A stretch of DNA of 64,000 nt. Origin: Micromonospora sp. R77 (lineage in GTDB: Bacteria; Actinomycetota; Actinomycetes; Mycobacteriales; Micromonosporaceae). The translations under genes and the position numbers were made by a program. Each line of letters opens with the position of its first letter. The stretch's first letter is position 1. The notes below the pieces were generated by a model, which did no database searches, was not told the DNA's origin, and saw only the letters and a program-made list of their open reading frames with translations. Of the stretch, positions 36,989 through 45,900 are shown one piece after another. Location of the stretch: NCBI RefSeq assembly GCF_022747945.1, contig NZ_JALDST010000001.1, positions 682,001 through 746,000 of the forward strand, in the 5' to 3' direction.

Positions 36989-37720
36989 TCACCAGGGGAT
37001 CACCCCGGCGTCCTCGAAGTACCCGCCGGTCGGGCCGTCGTCGGGCAGGGTCGCCAGCCGGATCGCCACCGCCGCGCCCTGTTCGGGGGTACGCACGCCC
37101 CGGAAGCCGTTCAGGTCGGTCGCGACGAAGCCCGGGCAGGCGGCGTTGACCAGGATGTTCGTGTCCCGCAGCTCCTTGGCGTACTGGATCGTGACGGCGT
37201 TGAGCATGGTCTTCGACGGCGAGTACGCGGCTGACAGCGGGCCCGTGTCGCGCTCGTCGAGGGAGCTGGACTGCCGGGTCAGCGAGCCGACGCCGCTGGA
37301 CATGTTCACGATCCGGGGAGCCGGGGAGCGGCGCAGCAGCGGCAGCATCGCGTTGGTGACCCGCAGCACGCCCAGCACGTTGGTCTCCAGGGCCGTCCGC
37401 ACCGCCGCCAGGCTCACCGTGCTGGGCTGCTGCGGCATGCCGCCGGTCACGCCCGCGTTGTTGACCAGCACGTCGAGCCGGCCGGCGCGGTCGGCGACCA
37501 GCCGGGCGGCGGCGGCCACGCTCGCGTCGTCCGTCACGTTCAGCGGTACGCCGAACGCGTCGACGCCGGCCGCCCGCAGCTTCGCCACGGCGTCCGCCCG
37601 GCGCTGCTCGTCCCGGGCGCCGACGCCCACGCTCCAGCCGAGCGCGCCGAGGCCCGCCGCGATCTCGTACCCGATTCCCTTGTTCGCGCCGGTGACGAGC
37701 GCGATCGTCCGTTCGTTCAT
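36989..37720 (-). CDS. Short-chain dehydrogenase/reductase
   Basis: 243 residues, classical SDR. The cofactor motif TGANKGIGYEIA (about 10-21) binds NADP(H), NNAG is present in DVLVNNAGVTGG, the catalytic Ser lies in RIVNMSSGVGSL, and YSPSKTML gives YxxxK. The LDERDTGPLSAAYSPSK insert resembles plant-type carbonyl/menthone reductases, a group that reduces quinones or carbonyls. It is divergent from a LysR gene with an operator-like palindrome in the gap, so it is probably the LysR target. Confidence 0.92.
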   Translation of the reverse strand: MNERTIALVTGANKGIGYEIAAGLGALGWSVGVGARDEQRRADAVAKLRAAGVDAFGVPLNVTDDASVAAAARLVADRAGRLDVLVNNAGVTGGMPQQPSTVSLAAVRTALETNVLGVLRVTNAMLPLLRRSPAPRIVNMSSGVGSLTRQSSSLDERDTGPLSAAYSPSKTMLNAVTIQYAKELRDTNILVNAACPGFVATDLNGFRGVRTPEQGAAVAIRLATLPDDGPTGGYFEDAGVIPW

Positions 37721-37775
37721 GCCGCCGATGCTGGCCGGGATCCGGCCGGCCACCAACACCGTCCGGGTGGCCGGC

Positions 37776-37792
37776 GATACCTCACGGGTATC
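37776..37792. promoter_or_regulatory. Operator-like palindrome between SDR and LysR genes
   Basis: GATACC-tcacg-GGTATC is a perfect 6-5-6 inverted repeat in the 93-bp divergent gap. It fits the T-N11-A LysR box (ATACCTCACGGGTAT). It is probably the binding site for the LysR protein encoded next to it. Confidence 0.7.
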
Positions 37793-37813
37793 GACCCCGG
37801 GTACGGTGGTGGG

Positions 37814-38662
37814 ATGGAGACGCGGGAGCTGCGCTATTTCGTGGCGGTCGCCGAGGAACTGCACTTCGGGCGGGCCGCGCGACGGCTCGGGATCGCGCAG
37901 CCGCCGCTGTCGCGGGCGATCCGGCAGCTCGAACGGCGGCTCGCGGTCACCCTGCTGGAACGCAGCAGCCGCGCGGTCGCGCTGACCGTGGCCGGCTCGG
38001 TGCTGCTGCGGGAGGCCCGGGCGGCCCTCGACGCGGTCGACGCCGCCGGCCGCCGTACCCGCCGGGCCGCCCTCGCCCCCACCGGCGAGCCCGGCCTGGT
38101 CCTGGTCACCAAGGCCGGCGCGAGCGGTGAACTGCTGCCGAAGCTGCTCGACGCGTACGCGGCCGAGCCCGACGCGGTCACCGTGGACGTGCAGCTCTGC
38201 GGCATCGGCGAGCAGGAGCGACTGCTGCGCGACGGGCGGGCCGACGTGGCGCTGCTGCACCGTCCGTACGACTCGGTGAGCGGGTTCGACAGCGAGGAGC
38301 TGCGCACCGAGCAGCAGGTCACGGTCCTGCCGGCCGGGCACCCCCTCACCGGCCGGGCGGAGCTGCGGATGGCCGAGGTGGCCGCGCTGCCCGACCTGCC
38401 GTTGCCGCGCTGGCCCCGCCGCGACGGCAGCTACCCGGACGGCCCCGGCCCGGTGGTACGGGACCACGCGCAGCTCTACCAGCTGATCGCGCTCGGCCGG
38501 GCGGCGGCGGTGCTGCCGGAGTCGTGCCGGGTCCACCTGCGCGCCGACCTCGCCACCGTGCCGGTGCCGGACGCCCCGACGGTGACGACGGTGATCGCCT
38601 GGCCGCCGCACAGCCGGTCCCGGGCCCTCGCCGCGCTGGTCCGCACCGCCACCCGCCTGTAG
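37814..38662 (+). CDS. LysR-family transcriptional regulator
   Basis: 282 residues. The HTH domain starts METRELRYFVAVAEELHFGR and has RRLGIAQPPLSRAIRQLERR; a substrate-binding domain follows with LEVTVLPAGHPL-like segment QQVTVLPAGHPLTGRAEL. The TACGGT hexamer at 37802-37807 lies 6 bases ahead of the ATG and no ribosome binding site is present, so translation is probably leaderless. It should regulate itself and the divergent SDR gene through the palindrome at 37776-37792. Confidence 0.93.
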   Translation: METRELRYFVAVAEELHFGRAARRLGIAQPPLSRAIRQLERRLAVTLLERSSRAVALTVAGSVLLREARAALDAVDAAGRRTRRAALAPTGEPGLVLVTKAGASGELLPKLLDAYAAEPDAVTVDVQLCGIGEQERLLRDGRADVALLHRPYDSVSGFDSEELRTEQQVTVLPAGHPLTGRAELRMAEVAALPDLPLPRWPRRDGSYPDGPGPVVRDHAQLYQLIALGRAAAVLPESCRVHLRADLATVPVPDAPTVTTVIAWPPHSRSRALAALVRTATRL

Positions 38663-38843
38663 AACGCGAATCCGCTCGCGGCGCGCCAGCACCTGGGGAA
38701 CTGCCGGCGGCACCCGGGTCGCCCAAGTCGACAGCCAGGCCCCGGCGCCGATCATCGAGCAGGCGTCCACATTGCTACATTGGATCCGCCTGGACACGCT
38801 TCGTGGCATCGACCAGGCGCGGCTGACGGCGGCAGGAGGACGC

Positions 38844-39203
38844 ATGGCACCGGGGCCGGTACTGGTGATCGGACTCGATCCGGTCCGGATCCCGGGCTGG
38901 GATCCCGAGCCCGTCGTGGCGGCCATCGCGCGCGGCCAGGCCCGTTTCGAGGCCCACGGGATCGAGGCCGACCTCTGCCTGGTCGTACCGGACGACACCG
39001 CCGAGGCGGCGATCGTCGAGGCGCTGACCCGGAAGCCCTACGCCTGCGTGGTGGTCGGGGGCGGCATCCGTAAGCACGAACCGCTGCTGGAGCTTTTCGA
39101 GCAGGTCGTCAACCTGGTCCGGCAGCACGCACCCGGCGCCGCCATCGCCTTCAACAGCACCCCCGAGGACACCGCCGACGCCGCCCTGCGCTGGCTGCGG
39201 TAG
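38844..39203 (+). CDS. Conserved protein of unknown function (119 aa)
   Basis: 119 residues with an alternating strand/helix pattern: PVLVIGLDPVRI, ADLCLVVPDD, YACVVVGGGIRK, GAAIAFNSTP. This resembles a small Rossmann-like or receiver-like domain, but no phospho-acceptor pocket is evident. The protein begins MAPGPVLVIG after a good GGAGGA site (38834-38839). I recall similar single-domain proteins in actinobacteria and proteobacteria without assigned function. The GIY-YIG gene follows after 6 bp in the same direction, so the two may be co-transcribed. Confidence 0.75.
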   Translation: MAPGPVLVIGLDPVRIPGWDPEPVVAAIARGQARFEAHGIEADLCLVVPDDTAEAAIVEALTRKPYACVVVGGGIRKHEPLLELFEQVVNLVRQHAPGAAIAFNSTPEDTADAALRWLR

Positions 39204-39209
39204 GCCGAC

Positions 39210-40166
39210 TTGTCGTTCGGCGTGCCCGATCGCGGCACTGATCGGCTGACGGTGGTGGGCCTGAACTCGATCGCCCATCTCCTGCCCAGGGCACGCGGTC
39301 GGTGCGGCGTGTACGAGTTGACCTTCGCCGACGGTGAACGCTACGTGGGACAGGCGGTCGACGTGGTGGCGCGGTTCGGCCAGCACCGACGGACCTGGAC
39401 CGACATCGTGGAGCTCGCCTTCCGGCAGGTCGGTCGTGACCGGCTCGACGAGGTCGAACGGGATCAGATCCGCCGACGGGAGGCGGCCGGGGTGCCGCTG
39501 CGCAACGTCGTGCACACCACCGGCCGGCTCGGCACCAGCGACCTGGACCTCCACCTGTCGCCGCCGGAGCAACGGCGCTGGCTGACGGACCACCAGCCGC
39601 ACCAGGTCCGCCTGGACGCGCGACCGGACGATCCCGTCCTGCACCGCCGCAGCCGGCACCGGTTCGACCGGTTGCAGGCCGATCCCCGGTTCACCGACGA
39701 ACTGGCCCGCCTGGTGGGTGCCTACCTCCGCGCCACGATGCCGGTGCCGGAGCTGACCGAGTTGAGCTACTGGACGCTCAGCGCCCTCCCCGGCACCAAC
39801 GCCGCCAGCTACCCGCGACTGTTCACCCTCACGGTGCACGCTCTGGAGACCCTGTACGTGTGCCACGACCGACACCGTCCGGAGGAACCGCAGATCTGGG
39901 TGAACGTCGACCGGGCAGTAGCGCGGTCGCAGCTCCGGACCCGGTTCCGGCTGGCGACGATGCACGCCGTCGAGGGCCACTACCGGATCCGCCCCGGCGT
40001 GCTGGGCCTGCGCTTCACGTCGGTGCGCTCCGCCCGTGACGCGCTCACCCAGCCAGGGATCATCAGGGCCGCCCGCAGGCTCAACCTCGACCTGATGCGA
40101 AAGGGGCCGGCACTCAACTGGAAGACCCACTGCCCGCACCTCGTCGAGCGCGTGCTGTCCGACTGA
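39210..40166 (+). CDS. Stand-alone GIY-YIG domain protein with unknown C-terminus
   Basis: 318 residues from a TTG start (GTG alternatives lie at 39222 and 39252). Residues 30-100 form a degenerate GIY-YIG nuclease domain. GVYELTFADGERYVGQA supplies the GIY...YVG core, and AFRQVGRDRLDEVERDQIRR supplies the conserved Arg and Glu of the catalytic site. The remaining ~210 residues have no recognisable domain but include a conserved-looking HYRIRPGVLGLRFTS segment. It is not UvrC (no UVR or RNase H-like part) and not a typical homing endonuclease. It could be a DNA-cutting defence or repair factor; no defence genes adjoin it. Confidence 0.75.
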   Translation: MSFGVPDRGTDRLTVVGLNSIAHLLPRARGRCGVYELTFADGERYVGQAVDVVARFGQHRRTWTDIVELAFRQVGRDRLDEVERDQIRRREAAGVPLRNVVHTTGRLGTSDLDLHLSPPEQRRWLTDHQPHQVRLDARPDDPVLHRRSRHRFDRLQADPRFTDELARLVGAYLRATMPVPELTELSYWTLSALPGTNAASYPRLFTLTVHALETLYVCHDRHRPEEPQIWVNVDRAVARSQLRTRFRLATMHAVEGHYRIRPGVLGLRFTSVRSARDALTQPGIIRAARRLNLDLMRKGPALNWKTHCPHLVERVLSD

Positions 40167-40198
40167 CCGGTCGGCCCCGCGTACGCCGATCGGGTGGG

Positions 40199-40804
40199 TC
40201 AGTCGGCGGCGCGGCGGCGGGCCTCGCGGGTCTTCATGGCGTGCTCCAGCAGGGTGATGAGGACCTCCTTGCTGGACTCCCGCTGCCGCGCGTCGCAGAG
40301 CAGCACCGGTACGCCCGGGTCGAGGTTCAGCGCGGTCTGCACCTCGCCCAGCCGGAACTCCCGGGCACCCTCGAAGCAGTTCACCGCCACCACGAACGGG
40401 GTGCCCCGCTCCTCGAAGTAGTCGATCGACGGGAAGCAGTCGGCGAGCCGTCGGGTGTCGGCGAGCACCACCGCGCCGATGGCGCCGAGCGCCAACTCGT
40501 CCCAGACGAACCAGAACCGGTCCTGTCCGGGCGTGCCGAACAGATAGAGCACCAGGTCGTCGCTGATGGTGATCCGGCCGAAGTCCATCGCCACCGTGGT
40601 GGTGTTCTTGTCCTCCACCCCGGAGAGGTCGTCGATGCCGATGCCGGTCTCGGTCAGCACCTCCTCGGTCCGCAGCGGGCGGGTCTCGCTGACCGCGCCG
40701 ACCATGGTGGTCTTGCCGGCACCGAAGCCGCCGGCAATGAGGATCTTGATCGCGGTGGGCAGCGGCGCCGCGCCCGCCGGCCGCTCAGAGCGCCCGTAGT
40801 CCAT
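40199..40804 (-). CDS. cvnD: Conservon small GTPase (CvnD)
   Basis: 201 residues. G1 GGFGAGKTTMVGA, a switch region DKNTTTVAMDFGRI, G3-like YLFGTPGQDRF, and a degenerate G4 (AVNCFEG) mark the MglA/Ras-like family found as the last gene of actinobacterial conservons. CvnD proteins hydrolyse GTP and associate with CvnB/CvnC at the membrane under CvnA control. The start overlaps the end of the DUF742 gene by 20 bp, so the four genes form one operon on the minus strand. Confidence 0.95.
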   Translation of the reverse strand: MDYGRSERPAGAAPLPTAIKILIAGGFGAGKTTMVGAVSETRPLRTEEVLTETGIGIDDLSGVEDKNTTTVAMDFGRITISDDLVLYLFGTPGQDRFWFVWDELALGAIGAVVLADTRRLADCFPSIDYFEERGTPFVVAVNCFEGAREFRLGEVQTALNLDPGVPVLLCDARQRESSKEVLITLLEHAMKTREARRRAAD

Positions 40805-41174
40805 TGATTACCGCCTCGAAAACGCTCTCGTCGGGAAGGCCGGCCGATGTGGGCCGTGGCTCACGGACCCTGACCAGGTTGCGGGCCACCAGGTCGCCGA
40901 GGAGGACCCGGACGCTGCCCACCGGCAGGTCCAGGTGTGCGGCGACCTCGGCCACCGACAGGATCCGCTGGCAGAGACCCACGATGGCCACGTGTTCCGG
41001 CCCCAGGCCGGCCTCCGAGCCCACGTCGGCCCGGGTCGCCGTCACCAGGGAGATCAGGTCGAAGGTGCCGGTGACCGGCCGGGCCCGCCCACCGGTCACC
41101 GCGTACGGGCGGACCACCGGGCCCGCGTGGTCGTCCACCCACTCCTGCGCGGCAGGCTCCCCGGTCGCTGTCAT
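40785..41174 (-). CDS. cvnC: Conservon DUF742 protein (CvnC)
   Basis: 129 residues of DUF742: VRPYAVTGGRARPVTGTFDL near the N-terminus and a winged-helix-like part (ICQRIL-type segment ILSVAEVAAHLDLPVGSVRVLLGDL) ending EAVINGLRAL. The fold suggests a winged HTH, but in conservons it forms a membrane complex with CvnA, CvnB and CvnD. It overlaps the roadblock gene by 4 bp (ATGA) and cvnD by 20 bp. Confidence 0.95.
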   Translation of the reverse strand: MTATGEPAAQEWVDDHAGPVVRPYAVTGGRARPVTGTFDLISLVTATRADVGSEAGLGPEHVAIVGLCQRILSVAEVAAHLDLPVGSVRVLLGDLVARNLVRVREPRPTSAGLPDESVFEAVINGLRAL

Positions 41175-41596
41175 CGCGCCAGGTTCTCGCCGGGCGACAC
41201 CTCACGGGTCGGCGAGGCGACGAACTTGCCGACCCGGGTCACCAGCATCGCCATCTCGTAGGCGATCAGCCCCACGTCGGCATCCTCGCTGGCCAGCACC
41301 GCGAGGCAGGCGTTACGGCCGGCCGCCATGACGAACAGGAACGACGACTGCATCTCGATGATGGTCTGCTGCACCTGCCCGCCACCGAACCGCTTGCCGG
41401 CGCCCCGGGCCAGGCTCTGGATGCCGGCCGCCATGGCGGCCAGGTGCTCGCCGTCGTCCCGGCTCAGCCCCTTCGACGCGGCCATCAGCAGCCCGTCGGT
41501 GGAGAGCGCCGCGGCGTGCTCCGCCTGCTTCACCCGGCCGACCAGATCGTCCAGCAACCACGTCAGGTCGGAACTCGTTGCGGTCTTCTGCGCCAC
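41171..41596 (-). CDS. cvnB: Conservon roadblock/LC7 protein (CvnB)
   Basis: 141 residues of roadblock/LC7 fold: SSDLTWLLDDLVGRVKQAEH, AALSTDGLLMAASKGL and a long helix-strand end MQSSFLFVMAAGR...VGLIAYEMAMLVTRVG. In conservons it acts as dimeric platform or GTPase-activating partner of CvnD. GTG 41596 is the start. The gap to cvnA is about 90 bp. Confidence 0.95.
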   Translation of the reverse strand: MAQKTATSSDLTWLLDDLVGRVKQAEHAAALSTDGLLMAASKGLSRDDGEHLAAMAAGIQSLARGAGKRFGGGQVQQTIIEMQSSFLFVMAAGRNACLAVLASEDADVGLIAYEMAMLVTRVGKFVASPTREVSPGENLAR

Positions 41597-41686
41597 TCGT
41601 CGTCCTCTTCTCCCCCGGCTGGTGCGCCGTTCTCGTGCGTCGGCGTCGTACGCCCGGCGACCTGTGCCGCCGGGCCGACGCCCTCG

Positions 41687-44160
41687 TCAGGTCGCCTGCT
41701 CGTCCCCGGTGTCCGGCCCGGCTGCTGCCTCCCGGCCGGTCCCGCCGACCAGCCGCGCCGCGTCGGTACGACCGCGTCGGGTGCCGCTCTGGTAGGAGGC
41801 CATCATCCGGCGCATCTGCTCCGGCGGCCGGGTCGCCTCGTCGTCGGCCTCCGTCTCCACCTCGGACGCCTCGTCCCGCAGCTCCGGCACCAGGTTCGCC
41901 TGCCGCACCCGTACCGGCAGTCCGGAGTCGGTGAGCTGGGGCTCGGCCGGCGCGGTCCGGGGCGGCTCGGCGGGCACCGCCGGCTCCGGCGCGGTGGGCA
42001 CCGTCGTCGGCAGGCCGGTGGGGACGGTCGGGTCCTCCAGCGCCGGCTGCCGGCGCCGGGTCCGGGTCGGCAGGACGGTCGGGGTTCCGGCAGCGGCTCG
42101 ACCTCGCTCCCGTCGCCGGTCGGCAGGGTGTCGACGGCGGCGGGGCGGACGTCCACCGCGGCCGGTGCCGAGGCGACCGCCCCGGTCGGTGCGGTCATCG
42201 CGGCCGGCGTGCCGGCGGTCCGGTCGACACCGGCCGGGCGGGACGGGACGTCGCCGGTGGCGGGACCGTCCGAACCGGTGGCGTCCCCGCTGACCAGTTC
42301 GAGCGGGATCAGCACCACGGCGGTCGTCCCGCCGTACGGGGACTCCTTGAGCCGCACCCGCACCCCGTGCCGCGAGATGAGCCGGCTGACCACGTAGAGG
42401 CCGAGCCGGGAGGCCTGGGCGAGGTTGAGCTCGGAGCGGTCCACGATGCGGTGGTTGGCGGCGGCGAGGTCCTCCTCGGGCATGCCGAGGCCGCGGTCCT
42501 CGATCTCGATGACGAAGCCGTTGCCCACCATCTGGCCGCGCACCTCGACCGTGGTGTGCGGCGGCGAGAAGGAGAGGCCGTTCTCGATCAGTTCGGCCAG
42601 CAGGTGGATGACGTCACCGACCGCGCGACCGGCGAGGAACACCCGCCCGAGCGGCAGCACGTTCACCCGGGTGTAGTCCTCGACCTCCGCCACCGCGCCC
42701 CGGACCACGTCGACCATCGGCACGTTGCGCCGCCAGGACCGGCCGGGCGTCGAGCCGGAGAGCACGATCAGGTTCTCGGCGTTGCGCCGCATCCGGGTGG
42801 CCAGGTGGTCGACCCGGAACAGGTCCTCCAGCTCCTCCGCGTCGTGCTCCCGCCGCTCCATGGCGTCGAGCAGGGTGAGCTGGCGGTGCACCAGCGCCTG
42901 GGTGCGCCGGGCCAGGCTGAGGAACACCTCGCGGACGCTGCGCCGCAACTCGGCCTGTTCGACGGCGGTCCGGATGGCGGTCTCCTGCACCGCGTTGAAC
43001 GCCTGGCCCACCTGCCCGATCTCGTCGTCGCCGAACTCCAGCGGGGGCGCCTCCCGGGCGACGTCGACCTCCTCGCCGTGGCCGAGCCGCGCGACCACGC
43101 CGGGCAGCCGCTCCTCGGCCAGCGTGTGGGCGGCCTCCCGCAGCCGCTCCAGCTGGCGCAGCAGGGTCCGGGCGGTGGTGATGGAGATGATGATCGAGGC
43201 GATGACGGCGAGCAGACCGAGACCGGTGGCGAGCACCAGCCGGACGATGACCATGATGGCGGTGCCGGTGGCCCGGCTGACGATGCCGTCACCGCCCGCG
43301 GCCACCACCTCGTCGACGGCGGTGAGGGTCGGGTCGACCGTGCCGCGCCACCGGGTGTCGTCGAAGGGCAGCACGTCGCTCGGGCGACCGTCCCGGATGA
43401 TCTGGTCCTGGGTGGTCCGCAGCCGGCTGAACGCCTCGCCCTCGGTGAGCTGCTGGTAGCGCCGCTGGTCGTCCGCGGAGAGCCGGGCGGCGGTCTCGGT
43501 GCCGAGGAAGCGTTCGGCGCCGACCAGGGAGACGAACCGGGCGTACTCGGGGCCGCTGATCCGGCGGCTGCCGGACAGGCCACTGACCAGCGCGTCCTGC
43601 TGGGAGATCAGCTCCTTCATCCGGTTGAGCTGGATGAGGGCGGCGGCATCGGCGGCGATCTCCTTGTCGTCCAGGCTGCCCGTGACGTCGTACACCTGGA
43701 AGATGGACTCGATCGCCTCGGTGTAGCCCTGGGCCGCGGCCACCCGGTCGACGCTCCGCTCGTTGACCGCCTTGCGCAGGTCGCGCAGCGCGTTCAGCCG
43801 CTGCACCGACTGGTCGAGACGGCTGCGCAGCAGGCCGCTGCCGGCCAGGTCGACCTGCCAGTCCTTGACGGACCGCTCGAAGGTCGCCGCCAGTTCCTCG
43901 GCCCTGCGCTGCTCCGTCTGGTACGCGTCGCGCTGCTCGGCGGCGGGGATGCTGAGGTACGCGGTGGCGAGCCGCCGTTCCAGTTGCAGTTCGCGCAGCA
44001 GCGGTTCGCTGGGTACGTAGACCTTGCTGTTGAGCAATTGCACGCCCAGAAGGTTGAAGCCGTCCCGCACGGTGACCCACGCCGCGAACGCCCAGAGAGC
44101 GACCAGCGAGAGCAGGAGGGCGACGATCTTGGTGCGAATGCTGGTACCGCGAGAACGCAT
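41687..44160 (-). CDS. cvnA: Conservon sensor histidine-kinase-like protein (CvnA), frameshifted in the C-terminal tail
   Basis: About 820 residues. TM1 (IRTKIVALLLSLVALWAFAA), an extracellular nitrate/nitrite-sensor-like domain (NIT, about 50-300), TM2 (AIMVIVRLVLATGLGLLAVI), a HAMP domain, a dimerisation region and an HATPase_c domain with N box AELIENGLSFSPP and G box EDRGLGMPEED. Conserved phospho-acceptor His is not obvious, as in other CvnA proteins. The tail reads normally to about EVEPLPEP and then turns into Arg/Pro/Cys-rich noise ending at 41803. Adding one base in the GGGG run 42081-42084 (plus strand) restores the typical tail LPVRVRQANLVPELRDE ... MRRMMASYQSGTRRGR ending at 41687. 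The corrected end is given here. Confidence 0.88.
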
Positions 44161-44262
44161 CGGACCGTCCAGACAGGGCGCTGACTCAGCTCATCAGCGC
44201 ATGATCGTATTGAGGGGGCTCGTCCTGCGCACTACCGTCCAGGGGCGCGGGCTGTGCGTACG

Positions 44263-45900
44263 CTAGCAGTGTCCACAGGTCCCCTCAAGTCGCTGAATGT
44301 CTGCTGTGCCCGCTTTCGGCACACTGACCGCCTCCCTGGCCGGCCGCCCGCCTCCCGCCCTGAGCAGGTGTTCCGTGGCGAGATGCCGCGCGGTGAGCAC
44401 CGCCGCCTCGACGACGGCCACCGGCCGGTAGAGCTCCTTGCCGTACCACAGTGGAGGGTGCGGCGGGTCGGGCGGATCGATCAGCCGGCCGTAGCCTCGG
44501 GCGATCGCGGCGGTCACCCCGGCGGCGGCCCACGGCGCGGCGAGCAGGACGTGCAGGGCGTACGCCGTCTCCTCCACGGTGCCCGACCAGCGTCCCCACG
44601 AGCCGTCCGCGTGCTGGGTACGCAGCACGAAGCGGACCGCCGCGCCGACCGCGTCCGCCGCCGTCCGGCCGGCCCCGGAACCGACCAGGGCCAGCACGCA
44701 GCAGGCGGTGGCGTAGTAAGGGGAGGCGTGCCAGCGGTCCTGCCAGCCGCCGTCGGCCGACTGGCGCTCCCGCAGCACCGCAGCGAGGCGGGTCGGGACG
44801 GCCCGGTGCCGGGCATTCGCGTCCGGATGGTGGGCCAGGTGCCGGGCGAAGGCGTCCAGGACGTGCGCGTTGGTGGTGACCGAGAAGCCGTCCTCCCCCG
44901 GCCAGGTGCAGAACCCGTCGGCCGTCTCGTACTCCCACAGCACGGCCGGGTCGGCGGGGCGGCCGAGCCGACCCAGCGCGTCCAGGGCGACGGCGGTGGT
45001 GTCCGCGTCCGTCGGCAGGCCGGCCCCGGTGGCGATGCCTCTCCCGGTCGCGACGGCGAGGCTGTCCACCAGTGCCGCCGGCGGGACCACCGGGACGCCG
45101 GCCCGGAGCAGCCCGCTGAGCACCCAGGCCCGTTCGAAGACCGTGATCGGCGTCGGGCACGGCACCGGACCGCCGCCGTGCCGTACCAGCTCGGCCAGGA
45201 AGCCCCGGGCCGCCGCGCCGTCCGGCGGGCGGGTCGCGGCGGCCAGGCCGCCGTCGCCGCCGGGGATGGCGCCCACCGCCAGCGGATCCCCGCCGTGCGC
45301 GCCGGGCAGCCGGTCCGGTGGCAGCTCCAGCACCTCGACGAAGTGGGCGAGCTTGGCGGGCAGGTCGACGCCGGCCGCCACCCCGGCCCGGATCCGGTCG
45401 AGCCGCTCCCGGGTCACCCCGGCCGGCAGCCCTGGCCGACCGGCCGGCAGCCGGTGCCGGACCTCCGGCGCCAGCCGGTCCAGCCGCTCGCCGATCGAGC
45501 CGACCAGCGCCGGCACGATCAGGTCCGCGCCGGGCGTGTCCGGCAGGTCGACCGGGCCGAGCGGCCCGTGCAGCGCCCGCAGGCCACCCGCCACCGCGTC
45601 GAGCAGACCGGCGGCGGGCGTCCCCGGCCGGGCCAGCTCCGCCAGCAGCGCGTCGGTGGCGCTCACGGTCGGCACCAGCGCGTACCCCTGGACGGGTGGT
45701 CCCCACCGTGCCGTCGGCCGCTGCGCGCGCAGCAGGTGCGCGACGCGGGCGTCGTGCCCGGGCAGGCCGGGCGCGACCGCGACCAGCCGGGCCGTCTCGT
45801 ACGTGGACGGGTCGACCTGTCCCCACGGCCGCCGCGACAGTCCGGCGACCAGCTCGTCGGCCGGGCGGGGCAGCGCGGCGGCCCGGGCCGGCCGGGTCAT
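44263..45900 (-). CDS. Class II diterpene cyclase (copalyl/halimadienyl diphosphate synthase type)
   Basis: 545 residues with beta/gamma domains. The class II acid motif is DADTT at residues 298-302, in place of the usual DxDD; the Mycobacterium class II cyclase Rv3377c is also reported to have DxDTT. Other signs: DPSTYETARLVA near residue 30 (the SAYDTA-type motif), and QW-like repeats QSADGGWQDRW and QHADGSWGRWS. It should protonate GGPP to a bicyclic diphosphate (labdane or, by rearrangement, halimane skeleton). Its ATG overlaps the stop of the class I synthase gene, which lies 5' in the operon. A GGPP synthase gene is absent from this window. Confidence 0.92.
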   Translation of the reverse strand: MTRPARAAALPRPADELVAGLSRRPWGQVDPSTYETARLVAVAPGLPGHDARVAHLLRAQRPTARWGPPVQGYALVPTVSATDALLAELARPGTPAAGLLDAVAGGLRALHGPLGPVDLPDTPGADLIVPALVGSIGERLDRLAPEVRHRLPAGRPGLPAGVTRERLDRIRAGVAAGVDLPAKLAHFVEVLELPPDRLPGAHGGDPLAVGAIPGGDGGLAAATRPPDGAAARGFLAELVRHGGGPVPCPTPITVFERAWVLSGLLRAGVPVVPPAALVDSLAVATGRGIATGAGLPTDADTTAVALDALGRLGRPADPAVLWEYETADGFCTWPGEDGFSVTTNAHVLDAFARHLAHHPDANARHRAVPTRLAAVLRERQSADGGWQDRWHASPYYATACCVLALVGSGAGRTAADAVGAAVRFVLRTQHADGSWGRWSGTVEETAYALHVLLAAPWAAAGVTAAIARGYGRLIDPPDPPHPPLWYGKELYRPVAVVEAAVLTARHLATEHLLRAGGGRPAREAVSVPKAGTADIQRLEGTCGHC

